Shown: piece by piece, positions 1 through 10,452 of the stretch
Layout: the number at the start of each line of letters is the position of its first letter
Numbering within the stretch: position 1 is the stretch's first letter
The notes under the pieces: generated by a model
The model's database searches: none
What the model was told of the DNA's origin: nothing
The model's input: the letters and a program-made list of their open reading frames with translations, nothing else
Position numbers and translations under genes: made by a program
Source: Panorpa germanica
Lineage: Eukaryota > Arthropoda > Insecta > Mecoptera > Panorpidae
Reading direction: 5' to 3'
NCBI GenBank assembly: GCA_963678705.1
Contig: OY783208.1
Span: 1,612,001 to 1,676,000 of the forward strand
DNA: 64,000 nucleotides

Positions 1-457
1 ATTAAAGGGATTCAACGTTGTACACATTCTAAATGCATGTGACATCACAACCGCTGCCAACTTTACATCTCATAAATCTCTGCTATATGTATTTATATAT
101 CAAAATATCAAATATTATTTACAGCTATTTCAAGGAACAATAAAGCTTCAATATTATGTCTGCCGTAACAGGGTTAAATAAAATAAAAATTTATTATTCT
201 TTGACTTGACTTGATTATTTCGACTACCAACGGCTACAAAACATTACCACAGCACTGACCTACTCAACAAATAACTGACGTTAAAATGCATTTCACGTCA
301 TACAAATATGGCCGACCATTTCTAGCGCTAAAACTACAATTCAAACTTTTAATTGCTATATATTCGTCAACATTTAGATATTTAATAAAATAGACACGTC
401 AATACTACATATTTATTAACATCAATCGACCACTAAAAAATGAGGACACAAGCCCAT
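1..457 (-). mobile_element. Non-autonomous TIR element, family A (partial, cut by window start)
   Basis: Family A is a roughly 600-bp, AT-rich element. One end reads TGGGCTTGTGTCCTCATTTT and the other TGGGCTTGTGTCCTATGTCT, so the terminal inverted repeat is about 14 bp. It has no transposase. In this copy only the first type of end is inside the window. It is shared with 27311-27840 at the same flank. Confidence 0.75.
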
Positions 458-996
458 TTCATCAAAGAATTATTATATTTTATAGAATAAAGTATTTAAT
501 AATTTAGAATTAGAATATATTTTCTTTTTTTTTAAGTTTTGATGGAATCTTAAAAATAATATAGTAAATTTGTCTTCTTCGTGTAGTGATACAAATCTAT
601 CCTTGCACAATCCCTTAACTACACAAAGTAATTAAAATTTCTTGCCCTTAATCTACAAAATAATTATCATCTTGCTAACAGCTTCTAGAAGGAACGAATC
701 TTAGTTTATTACACTTAGTTTCTAAAACCTTTCTTTTTCTTTAAAATTTAATTTAAGTGCATCAACTTTCGGTAGTTATTAGCACTTAAATCAATATATA
801 CATTTGTAAAACACAATTAACAATCTATAAACACGAGTATGTGTCATTAAAATACAGAGATTAAATTAGATTCATTAACTTTATCATCAGAAATAGTATT
901 TTACATTCTTTATCGACAATAAATCTTTAAAACATATCGATAGAGGTGTACACAAAAGAAATTAGCATATATTGAAGAATAAAAGACACCATTGAC

Positions 997-1246
997 ATGA
1001 AATTAATCAGTAAAGTTGAAAAATGGCTAAAAATGAAAATGATTGACTTTGGAAACGTTTCTGGGGATGGAAGCAGCTTTATTCCTTTAACATCATCACA
1101 ATCTGTTACCCCATTGGATAATCAGACATCTTTGAATCGAAAAAACACCCCGTGTCAATTATAGTAGCTCCTGCTTTGATCATATAAAAATAAATAAGAA
1201 ATTCTTTAAAATTGTCCTTCTGTTTTGTACTAGTTCCGCTTTATAG
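997..1246 (+). pseudogene. Unknown small ORF, frameshifted copy
   Basis: This is the left-arm copy of the 82-codon ORF at 26516-26764. Translation starts at the same ATG (MKLISKVEKW...) and matches for about 49 residues. A run of six A instead of five near 1140 then shifts the frame and a stop follows at 1162-1164. The remaining nucleotides, up to the equivalent stop at 1246, are still present. I do not recognise the protein. It has a basic N-terminus, a Ser/Thr-rich middle and a hydrophobic C-terminal end, and no clear signal peptide. It may equally be non-coding sequence that happens to be open in one copy. Confidence 0.35.
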
Positions 1247-1670
1247 AATTTGATGAAATTTAAATATGATGTTAATATAAGTGTCCTTAATTTCACTACA
1301 AAGTTTCAAATGTTTTGACCAGCTGTAAAGCGAGATATTATTAATTTAAATGTGCATTATCACTTAGAACGCAAATACCCAGGACGCAAACCAATTTGCT
1401 AAAGATATCTTCTGTTACAATGATAAGTGACAATTAAGAAATATATTTAAAAGTGTTTCTTTATGCATTCCCTTAAATATGATATTAAAAATGATCTTTA
1501 CTCGAAAGAAGATTTTTACGTTTAATTATTTACACAAAAACTGCTGAAAATAGTTAAATACAAATAAAAGTTTAAATAGTGTATAAAAGGTTGCGAGTAT
1601 ATTAGGCGTTTATTTATATTTACCTTTACTTAAATATTTAAATAATAATAAACTCTTTAATAGGCTTGTG
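1247..1670. other. Intergenic, with short dispersed repeat
   Basis: No gene is seen. Bases about 1243-1345 are similar to 4945-5043 in the MTHFD2-like intron (motif TTTCAAATGTTTTGA followed by CAGCTG and AAGCGAGATATTA). The same pair recurs at 22680-22757 and 26415-26517 in the right arm. It is a short repeat that predates the large duplication. Confidence 0.5.
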
Positions 1671-2077
1671 TACTCATTTTTTAGTGGTCGATTTTTCAAT
1701 TGATGTTAATAAATGTATATTGGCGTTTTTATTTTATTAAATATCTAAATGTTGACGGAGATATAGCAATTAAAAATTTGAATTGTAGTTTTAGCTTTAG
1801 AGATATCGGCCATATTTATGACGTAACATGTAGTGGGATAGGTCAGTGCTGTGGTAATGTTTTGTAGCTGTTGGTAGTCCTGTGTATCTAGTACGCAAAG
1901 AATAATAAGTTTTTATTTTATTTAACCCTGTTACAGCAGACATAATATTGAAATTTGATTGTTCTTTGAAATAGCTGTAAATAATATTTGATATATAAAG
2001 ATTTGAGGTTCTAGTAACCCACTTTATCAATATGTAGTACACTTTTATAGAAATGAAGACATAGGACACAAACCCAT
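1671..2077 (+). mobile_element. Family A element, internally deleted
   Basis: The TAGGCTTGTGTACTCA end is at 1671 and the ACAAACCCATT end at 2077. The middle is shortened compared with full copies. The mirror copy is at 25659-26099. Confidence 0.7.
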
Positions 2078-3014
2078 TTTCTATAAGTTCTTGTTTGGTT
2101 TAAATCTTAACTATATAATCCGATGCACCTAATTGATATGCAACACTTCAAACTTTTAGTAATAAAAGGTCTTAATTTCTACATATTGATAAAATTGACT
2201 ATCAGAATCACAAATATTCAATTATTTGTTAATAAGATGCATTATTAACAATCTGAGCAAAAAGTAAATCGTCGTGTGATGTCACATGTGTGATATACCA
2301 GATATATGATTGTTACGAGTAAAGAAAAAGACCCTACATTACTTATTTCTTCTATTACGTCATACGCAGAACTAAAGCTAAACTTAAAATACCGTAAACT
2401 TTTAGATATTTACAAAATAGAAGCGCCAACATGTAGTTCATTTGTATTGTTACATAATTTTACATAAAAAGTTTTATTATCGCCAAAAAACATACATTTA
2501 TAAATGTAAATAAAACTAACACTTATGTAACTAGGTATGAAATAAACTCAACGAAAGAAATTTTCAATATTTATTACAAAAATACAAATAAAATTAATAT
2601 AAATACAAAAAACACCTAATTGAAATATTATAGTAGTTCAAACTCCGATTTGGAAGTTTAATATTTATGTGTTACAAAATTGACGAACTTATCAGCCAGT
2701 TAAACTAACTGTCTCGTTTCTTCTCGTACTAAACAAACATAAGTGCATCTTGCTTACGCATTGACAGATGTTAAATGATAAGATTCAAATGTTTCTTTTT
2801 ATTTTAATTGGATTTTTAATTACAACTAATAATCTATTAACAATAAAAGTCTTTTAACGATCACAAAAATTGACAAATCTTTTTCAAAATTTGTGACAAA
2901 AATTTACCTATTTACCAAATTTCTTCCTTCTAGGACCAATTTTACGCTCTTTAGATTATCATAGAATCGAACATTTCAACTGTCTATCTTTTTATACAAA
3001 ATATTAAAACGTAT
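2078..3014. other. Intergenic, no gene seen
   Basis: AT-rich sequence without a supportable ORF, mirrored in the right arm at about 24715-25658. I see no RNA gene or tandem repeat. Confidence 0.4.
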
Positions 3015-3400
3015 AGAGCAGAGTTACATCCAAATTTAAGTAAGAAAAGATGGTAATAAGTAACGACGCTAGCCCTGAGCCACGGGGCTCGTTGCTAGGA
3101 TTAAAAAAAAACTTATATTTGCGCCATCATCGTCGCCAGATGTCATATGTCATATACAGATAATTAATAGACAAATAATTAGCAATAAGATAAATAAATG
3201 GACATGTAAGGTATCCTATCTTTCAAGTTGGATCAAACTGCACCCGGTGTACAAATTTGATTAAAATCGGTTAAGTAGTTTAGGAGTCCATCGCGGAGGA
3301 ACAACGTGACACGTAATTTATATATATTAACATGTATAAAAAATGTTTGATGGTGGCTATGACGAAAGAAAGTCAAGGCAAATAAATAAATAAATATAAA
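3015..3400 (+). mobile_element. Nested repeats: retrotransposon 3' scraps around another insertion
   Basis: Bases 3023-3053 match the coding strand of the non-LTR element at 5225-5905 (ACATCCAAATTTAAGTAAGA). Bases 3342-3395 match its 3' end (GATGGTGGCTATGACGAA then a TAAATAAATAAAT tail). Between them lies a different insertion that starts with a GC-rich hairpin (CTAGCCCTGAGCCACGGGGC) and contains an insect interspersed-repeat block (AAAATCGGTTAAGTAGTTTA). It interrupts the retrotransposon fragment. The mirror copy is at about 24340-24715. Confidence 0.6.
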
Positions 3401-3429
3401 TAGAGCAGTCTTAGATTCTCTTTACTCTC

Positions 3430-4308
3430 TAAAAAATAAGCATATTTCAAAAACCATGGAAGGAGGAACCATACAAAATTAACCCTGCGTGTGTCACTGG
3501 GTCATTTAAGGAACAGTTGAAATTTCAAACTCCTATTTCTCTATCCTGAGTACAGAACGCGTTTCACCTATGCCCCCTTAAAAATCTATGTAGTGGTAGG
3601 GACTTAAGGGTCCTAAAATGGTTTTTGCTTTTCTCGTTGTTTTACAGTTTTTTCATAGTTGTTGTAATTTAATTTATTATTTCTTAGATTATGTATATAG
3701 ATTGTCTTTTATTCGTTCTTCTTTTTACTACAATAAGTTTTTGAAGATGGGTGACCAGTCAACGGGTCAACTAGAAAAGCGAAAACGATGTTCTCTTTGC
3801 AGTTGAAAGGAAAATAGAAAAACAACGTATTCTTGTGCATCGTGCTTTAATTAATAATTAATAGTTTTTCTATTTTCAACAATAAAAACTTATTTCGTGC
3901 CAAATAATCACCGTTCCGTTTATTATGACATGCCTGAATCCGTAAAATATTCTCCACTTTCAGGTGCACAAATAATTCAACTTTTTGGTGCCCACGCCAA
4001 AGACACTACTTTCTTTCGAAAGCTTATAGTCTAAGGTAAAAAAGTCTACAACCGTTTTTCTTAATATTTGTTTGTTATAAAGTTACAAATTTTTTTAACA
4101 AGATTCCGTTTTTTTCACTATTTGTGAATTTTTATTAACAACGGTTTTAAACTTTGGACTTTGGCAACTTCTGGACCATGTAGTAGACACTTCAAGAACT
4201 GGAAAAACTCAACTGTTCCTTCAAGGACCCAGTGTACACATCATGACTCGAAAAATATATTGTTCACACGCAGGACTAATTAGCAAACCTAAAAGAAAAA
4301 ACCAACAA
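3430..4308. other. 3' flank of the left MTHFD2-like gene
   Basis: Mirrored at 23372-24290. The two copies keep blocks such as the polypyrimidine tract near 3640 and the ACTTCAAGAACTGGAAAA region near 4190. ORFs here are short and differ between the copies, so I call no gene. The minus-strand poly(A) site of the gene must lie here, but no AATAAA position is clearly better than the others. Confidence 0.35.
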
Positions 4309-6358
4309 TTAAAGAATCACTTTAAAATGTGATGATTGGGACATTGTCTGCTTGGTTTGTTGGTGTGCTGCTATCATCAAATTCTTCATTAGGAAAGTCT
4401 GTGTAAGATATCCAATCGAACCAGGAGTCGGTAACATTGTAATCCCTGAAACGTCCCTGCAATCAGTGCACCCCGTTATTGCCAATTCATGACTTTTTGT
4501 CTTATAAACAAACCCTTGAGTATCGATAATGCAAGCGCCCTCCTTTACCATGTCCCCAGTTATAATCTTCATCAAACCTTAAAAAAAATAAAACACAGGT
4601 ATTAAAGAAGCATAACACCTACAAATAACATTAAAATAGTAGCTGTGAATGGTACTTAATCAAACTTACGGACTGCGCAAATTAGAATATCCATTTGTTT
4701 ACAAAATTCTTCAAGATTTGATTTTTTTGTATTTTTAGTGTAATGGAGTGTTTGTATGGTGGTATTATGTGTACTTCCTGCGTGTCTTGTTCGCACTACT
4801 TCCTTTAGACAGTCTTCAAGATCTTCTATATAGACCACATCGATGCCTACAATTCCAATTCTTTTCTTAGTTAAAGGAATATTGTATCTAAAAAAGAAAA
4901 AAACGGGGTTAACTTTAAAAATCAATAGTTGCACCAATTTTCAACAGAATTTGATAAAATTTAGATATGATGTTAAGATAAGTGTCGTTAATTTATTGAG
5001 AAAGTTTCAAATGTTTTGATCAGCTGCGAAGCGAGATATTAGTAATAAAAGTTCGCATATTTGAAGAATACAAAGTATTATTGTTTTCACGTATATCTCA
5101 AGAACTGTTTTACAATTGTGTTTTAAAACAGTAGAGGAAAAAATTACGAGAATTTTTACTGTTTTTTAAATTGTTTGACCGGTTAGTACAAAAGATATGA
5201 AGGTTTAAAGTTGAACTATTACTAAAGTTAATCAACTTGCCTTTAAATTCTAATGATCACAAATCAAATAATGATATTTTGACACGCAAAATTAAGGAGA
5301 TGTATTTCAATTTAATAAATAAAAATAATACCATAAAATTTATGTGGATACCAGGACATTGTGGAATAAGAGGAAACGAAATTGCGGATAAATCGGCAAA
5401 GGAATCAATAAATTTAGAAATTGAGATGAAAGTGAAATTACTAATTAATATAATCAAAAAATTAAACTTCAATTTGAGAAACCAAGATTTCATTAACAAA
5501 AGTCAGTTAAAAGGAAGAGATTATTATATGTTACATCCAAATTTAAGTAAGAAGAGATGGTTTAGAAATGAGTCCCGCAAAATGATAGCAACTATAATCA
5601 GAATCAAAAGTAATCATTGTAAAACTCACCTGTCCAGCTCACCTGTACAAAATTAATATTAAATCTGACGATAGATGTCAATGTGGTGAAGAGGGAACTT
5701 TGGATCATATTATATTTGAATGCATAAATTATAGTTTAGAAAGATCTAAATTCAATAGTGAAATATTAGATGTGATTAAAACTTTTCCTGTTAATACTAA
5801 ATTTTTGTTAAGTGATTCAAAATTAATTAGTGAATTATTTAAATATTTAGAATTTAGTTGGATGGTGGCTATGACGAATAAAAGTCAATGCAAATAAATA
5901 AAAAAGAAAATAACTTACCGTAAGATTATGTATTTAACAGCGTAAATGTCAAGCCTCTCAAAAATGCGCTCCCCTATAGAACGATGATGGTAATATCCAC
6001 CCACATCCTTGGCAGGAAGTATACGTCTTCCAAGTTCGTAGATCACCTCGTAGTCGTAATTTCCATTGCACAATAAAATGCCAGTGACGTCATCATTGTT
6101 ATTTAACTGATCGATGAGTTCAAGAATTTCTTCTTCTTTAACAATATCAGAAAATTCGTAGAAGATGAATCGCGTACAAAGTTGTTTTACCCAAGTTTTC
6201 AACTCCTTCCTGTACGAATCTCTCGGCGAAAGAAAAACCATAGCCATAATGGGTCGCTTTTCACCAAGGGAGCAACATTTCTTCAACCCATCCATTCCTT
6301 TGAAGAAGTTTTGAAAAATATCTTGCTGCATTTGTTCCCCATGAATACAGAAAGCCAT
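4309..6358 (-). CDS. Diverged MTHFD2/FolD-like protein, probable pseudo-enzyme (left copy)
   Basis: There are three exons: 6358-5919, 4887-4670 and 4577-4309, all with GT-AG borders and matching phases, giving about 309 residues. The family converts methylene-THF to formyl-THF with NAD(P). Similarity is seen across the whole fold: the N-terminal H-G-E-Q block, K-R-P-I-M-A, I-L-E-L-I-D-Q-L-N-N-N-D-D-V-T-G-I-L, I-L-P-A-K-D-V-G-G-Y, the insert before Q-T-L-H-Y-T that is typical of MTHFD2, I-T-G-D-M-V-K-E-G-A and P-T-P-G-S-I-G-Y-L-T. Key residues are lost. With ungapped E. coli FolD spacing, Lys54 is Leu53, Gln98 is Cys97 and Asp121 is Gly120; only the Tyr is kept (Tyr49). The G-R-S-x-x-V-G-x-P nucleotide loop is also gone. 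The start shown is the ATG in AAAATGG, three bases after an acceptor-like TTGCAG, so an upstream exon is possible. A retrotransposon fragment sits in intron 1. Relative to the right copy, TCA replaces the TGA stop and adds nine residues. Confidence 0.8.
5225..5905 (+). mobile_element. Non-LTR retrotransposon fragment (RNase H and CCHC end)
   Basis: The plus strand encodes the C-terminal part of a LINE ORF2 of the I/Jockey/R1 type: an RNase H segment (W-I-P-G-H-C-G-I-R-G-N-E-I-A-D-K), then after a frame break a C-Q-C-G...H...C zinc knuckle, then a TAAATAAA-rich 3' tail. It is truncated at the 5' end and inactive. It lies antisense in intron 1 of the MTHFD2-like gene, and the right arm has the same insertion. 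Confidence 0.85.
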
Positions 6359-6529
6359 TTTCTGCAATAAAAAATGTTAAAACTTGATTAATGACCTCAA
6401 AATTATAAAGTCTCAATATTAATTAGGACTTGCGACGTTTTCAGTAGGGTGTAGTCGAATTATTATGGTCTTGACAGGCATGCATATTTGTATATAACGT
6501 GAGTTGCACCAAGGCTGTTCATTAAAACA

Positions 6530-6705
6530 GTACTTTACTGTTTCAAACATTATGTCTTAATTTCTATAAAAGTGTACTATATATCTCTTATAATATCTCT
6601 TAACATATAATGAGTTATTAACAAATAATTGAACATTTGAGGTTCTAGTAACACACTTTATCAATATGTAGTACACTTTTAAAGAAATTAAGACATAGGA
6701 CACAA
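6530..6705. mobile_element. Family A end fragments
   Basis: Two facing pieces of the CTATAAAAGTGTACTATAT end of family A, with no middle. The mirror copy is at about 21028-21165. They lie in the region just upstream of the MTHFD2-like first exon. Confidence 0.55.
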
Positions 6706-7529
6706 ACCAATACTAGTTTTGTCAAAAAAATGTAACTTAGGTATTTTTCTTGGTTATTATATATTTAAACCTTTTGTAAATTTATTTTATCATCTATTCT
6801 AACCTATCACATATATTAATAATTGGTTTGAACCTTGGGAAGTTTGTATTACCGAAATTATGTCTAAAATGTCACATTTTTTGGTCAACTTTAAACCTTA
6901 ATATCTGCTATTTATTATTAAAAAGAGGTAAAATAAATGTTACGTAATGATTTTTACATGTTTTGAGTATAAACAAGCATTGTAAAACATACGGAAATGT
7001 AGTACTTTTTTTTTATAAATAAAAAAAGAACCTGTATTGGTACATCGAATAATTCTACAAAGTGTTATTTACTTTAAAATGATAAATTTATGTAACAGGA
7101 TAATTCTTGTTTGTAATTTTTGAAAACTCTTAATATTTACAAACATAACTATTGATTTTTCCAAGAGAAAAGGTTCTAAAGTGTTCGAAAAACAAATTTC
7201 TTAGCTGAGAAAATGTCCCCCATCAATTTATCAATACGCATATTTATCGATTATCTAGAACTGTCTAGAACGATTTGACAATTTGACTTATGTGAAATAA
7301 ATTTACTTTTAAACATTAAAAAAATGAGCACAGTATTTATAATCGTCTCTCAAAATGATTTTAGCAACATACTAATTAGTTAATAAGCAATAAATAAATA
7401 TATTGAATATAGCGTTCTAACAGATCAAACCTAACCTCAAATTTATATCAACTTTAATATTAATTCTCGGTACATTTCATCGAAGTAAATTAAATGTATT
7501 ATATTTATTGTTATTTATAAAACACATAC
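6706..7529. other. Upstream intron or intergenic stretch with old repeat
   Basis: This is probably the first intron of the MTHFD2-like gene if the leader exon at 7530-7697 is real. Bases about 6760-7060 are a diverged piece of the foldback family B, which is better preserved at 45786-46188 (shared GTAAAATAAATGT, TACATGTTTTGAGTATA). Nothing else is recognised. Confidence 0.4.
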
Positions 7530-7697
7530 CTTAGCGTTGGTAAATATTCCTGATATAGCTGGTGCAGCAATTAGTTTAAATGTAAAACTATAAACACAAT
7601 AATTGATGCAATTACAAATCAAACCAACTGCATTGGAACAGGGTTGCCCTATATGTAGCAGGGATGACAATTTCAATGGGCGTGTGTGACAATTCAT
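7530..7697 (-). other. Candidate leader exon of the MTHFD2-like gene
   Basis: It has 56 open codons from an ATG at 7697 and ends at a good donor (GCTAAG|GTATGTG). It can splice in phase 0 to the acceptor at 6362, giving N-A-K then K-M-A-F-C. The 56 residues contain no Asp or Glu and several Lys/Arg, as expected of a mitochondrial targeting leader, and the total length (365) would then suit MTHFD2 (human is 350). However, the ATG and the next few codons resemble the terminus of an old family A element. The right-arm equivalent (20036-20203) has GTG for ATG and an in-frame TGA two codons later. Confidence 0.4.
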
Positions 7698-7884
7698 TTT
7701 ATTAGGGTTGATTTTTTAATCCTTTATTGAAATATTGATTAATAAACGATTTTGTTTGATTAAATATCCAAAAATTGACGGATATATATCTATTTAAAGT
7801 TTTACTGCGTAATATTCCTGAAGTAATGTTATTTATTTTTTGTTTGGTAAATGTTTGCAAATGGTAGTGGGGAAGCAATGACAA
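7698..7884. mobile_element. Old, diverged family A relative
   Basis: This stretch resembles the first third of family A (the TTGACGGA...TATATCTATTTAAA block) but is much diverged. A further piece is at about 16395-16485, and the mirror copy is at about 19862-20035. It probably supplied the promoter-side sequence of the candidate leader exon. Confidence 0.45.
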
Positions 7885-8374
7885 TGGGCTTGTGTCCTCA
7901 TTTTTTAGTGATCGATTTTTCAATTGTTGATTGAACTTGATGTTTATAAATGAGTATTGACGGAGATATATCAATTAAAAGTTTCAATTGTAGTTTTAGC
8001 TGTGAAATGCATTTTAATGTCAGTTATTTGTCGAGTAGGTCAGTGCTGTGGTAATGTTTTGTAGCTGTTGGTAGCCAAGTAATCAAGGCAAATCAAAGAA
8101 TAATAAGTTTTTATTTTATTTAACACTGCTAAGGCAGACATAATATTGGAATTTGAGTGTTCCTTGAAATAGCTGTAAATAATATTTGATAGTTTGATAT
8201 ATAAATACATATAGCAGAGATTTATGAGCTGTAAGGTTGGCAACCTTACACAAGGATTGTGATGTCACATGCATTTGGAATTAAAAAATAATTGAACATT
8301 TGAGGTTCTAGTAACCCACTTTATCAATATATAGTACACTTTTATAGAAATTAAGACATAGGACACAAGCCCAT
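7885..8374 (+). mobile_element. Family A element at the inner duplication breakpoint (left)
   Basis: Both ends are present. It shares private deletions and variants with the copy at 19253-19849. Outside this copy on the centre side (8375 onward) homology between the arms stops, so the breakpoint is in or at this element. Confidence 0.8.
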
Positions 8375-8591
8375 TCATCATATATTTGATCAACATCTTT
8401 AGAAATAAATTTTCGATTAATTATTAATAAGGCAACACTAATTTTCATAACTGTCAGACTGTTTTACCAAAACAGTTTTTAAAGAATAATTGTTTTTTTA
8501 ATTTTATTATATTATATAATATATATATTTATTTAAAGTTATAAATTTATATCTTAGTTTACTAATTGTTTAAATTTATTATGTAATAAAT

Positions 8592-9686
8592 ATGGGCGAT
8601 GATATATTTGAACAATTCAGTGCAAATAGTAATTATAAAAAATCTGTGGAAAATATTTACATAAAGAATGAACCTATTGATTCATCAATAATTAAAATTG
8701 AAGTTGAAATATTTAACAATGAAAATACAGAAACTTCATATAGTGATAAAAACATTTTTAAATCAGAAAGTAAAACTAATTTTAAAGTGACAGAATTTGT
8801 AGAATCTAAATCAAAAAATAATTCTTACACTTGTGAAATTTGTAGCAAAGAATTTCAGAAACTTTCAGCATTAAAAAAACACTTACAAGGATATGTACGT
8901 TTAAAAATATATCCATGTAATGAATGTGATTCAAAATTTGCATATCCAAGTGAACTAGTAATTCATAAAAGAAATCATAGTGGTGAAAAACCTTTTACAT
9001 GTGGAGTATGCACAAAATCATTTGCAAGAATTGGTGATCTTAAAAAACATAATCAAACCCACTTAGATAAAAAATATAAACTAAAAAACCAATTTAAAAA
9101 ACTCTTTGCGTGTAATATATGTAATAAAAACTTTTCGCATTCAACGTATTTAAAACAACATATAAAACTTCATTTTGATAAAAATATATTTTCATGCAAA
9201 GTTTGTAAAAAGACATTTACAAGTTTAGGCAACTTAAAAATACACAATAAATTACATGTTGAAGACGGTGTAAGTTATTCTTGTAATCAATGTAATAAAA
9301 TATTTAAAAGTTCTAAACGTCTAAAGGAACATGAGCATATACATACCACTGCGAAGCCATTTTCTTGTCATCAATGTCATAAGTCATTTGGACAATTAGG
9401 TTATTTAAGACAACATGAAAGAATTCATTTGAAAGATAAGCCATTTGCTTGTAGTCAATGTGATAGAACGTTTGCAAGTTTAAGTTCTTTAAAATATCAT
9501 AACAATACACATTTGAAAGATAAACGTTTTTCATGTGATACTTGTAAGAAAACATTTATTTGTTTAGGTCATTTAAAAAAACATATCGACACTCATATCG
9601 ATGGCAGTTTTTCTTGTGAAAAATGTGGGAAAATCTTTAATAGTGTCTATAATTTAAGAAGGCATACTAAGAGGTATGGTGGCTAA
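8592..9686 (+). CDS. C2H2 zinc-finger protein, 10 fingers
   Basis: A single open exon encodes 364 residues. An acidic N-terminal part of about 75 residues contains I-K-N-E-P and I-K-I-E-V, which fit the SUMO-site pattern. It is followed by ten C2H2 units from about residue 78 to the C-terminus. Such proteins are usually nuclear DNA-binding regulators; the target is unknown. Only one linker is the classical H-S-G-E-K-P; others are H-L-K-D-K, H-F-D-K-N and similar. The first and the last fingers each have Tyr where the second zinc-binding His should be (H-L-Q-G-Y and H-T-K-R-Y). The upstream 130 bases are almost pure A/T. No ZAD domain is seen. It differs clearly from the pair at 46-52 kb. Confidence 0.85.
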   Translation: MGDDIFEQFSANSNYKKSVENIYIKNEPIDSSIIKIEVEIFNNENTETSYSDKNIFKSESKTNFKVTEFVESKSKNNSYTCEICSKEFQKLSALKKHLQGYVRLKIYPCNECDSKFAYPSELVIHKRNHSGEKPFTCGVCTKSFARIGDLKKHNQTHLDKKYKLKNQFKKLFACNICNKNFSHSTYLKQHIKLHFDKNIFSCKVCKKTFTSLGNLKIHNKLHVEDGVSYSCNQCNKIFKSSKRLKEHEHIHTTAKPFSCHQCHKSFGQLGYLRQHERIHLKDKPFACSQCDRTFASLSSLKYHNNTHLKDKRFSCDTCKKTFICLGHLKKHIDTHIDGSFSCEKCGKIFNSVYNLRRHTKRYGG

Positions 9687-9770
9687 AAGCTTTTAAAACT
9701 AGATTCATTATTAACGCTATAAAAAGAACATGTTTAAGTAATAATTGGAAATTATATTCATAGGCTTGTG

Positions 9771-10367
9771 TCCTCATTTTTTAGTGGTCGATTTTTCAAT
9801 TGTTGATTAAAATTGATGTTAATAAATGTAATAAATATCTAAATGTTGACGGAGATATAGCAATTAAAAATTTGAATTGTAGTTTTAGCGGTAGAAATGG
9901 TCGGCCATATTTGTATGACGTGATATGCATTTTAACGTCAGTTATTTGTTGAGTAGGTCAGTGCTGTGGTAATGTTTTGTAGCTGTTGGTAGTCAAGTAA
10001 TCAAGTCAAATCAAAGAATAATAAGTTCTTATTTTATTTAACCCTGCTAAGGCAGACATAATATTGTAATTTTATTGTTCTTTGAAACAGCTGTAAATAA
10101 TATTTGATATTTTGATATATAAATACATATAGCAGAGATTTATAAGCTGTAAGGTTGGCAGCGGTTGTGATGTCACATGCATTTGGAATGTGTACAACGT
10201 TGAATTCCTTTAATAATTAAAGAAACAAAATGACTTTTTTAATTGTTAATATCTCCTAACATATAAGGAGTTATTAAAAAATAATTGAACATTTGAGGTT
10301 CTAGTAACCAACTTTATCAATATATAGTACACTTTTATAGAAATTAAGACATAGGACACAAGCTTAT
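9771..10367 (+). mobile_element. Family A element, full length
   Basis: The ends are TAGGCTTGTGTCCTCATTTT and the reverse of AATAAGCTTGTGTCCTATGT, and the internal sequence is complete. It lies 84 bp after the zinc-finger stop codon. Confidence 0.78.
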
Positions 10368-10452
10368 TGTGCTTATGGCAATTTGAATGACCTCTTGTTT
10401 TCCAGCTTTTAAAAAATATTTAATTCGTTTGCAAGTTGATAGGTGAAAATAA

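Larger units (their letters stand above)
1..8374. repeat. Left arm of a large inverted segmental duplication
   Basis: This arm is the reverse complement of 19253-27840. Matching blocks appear in mirrored order: the repeat copies at each end, the 82-codon ORF, three exons of the MTHFD2-like gene, the retrotransposon fragment in its intron, and the long non-coding stretches. The copies look a few percent diverged by eye. The inner end coincides with the repeat copy at 7885-8374; sequence beyond it does not match the sequence beyond 19253. The outer end may lie left of the window, because position 1 is still inside the repeat. Confidence 0.88.

Noticed and set aside
3618-3806. 62-codon plus-strand ORF
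   Set aside because: The matching sequence in the right arm (about 23900-24080) does not keep the frame, so it is not conserved even between the two arms.
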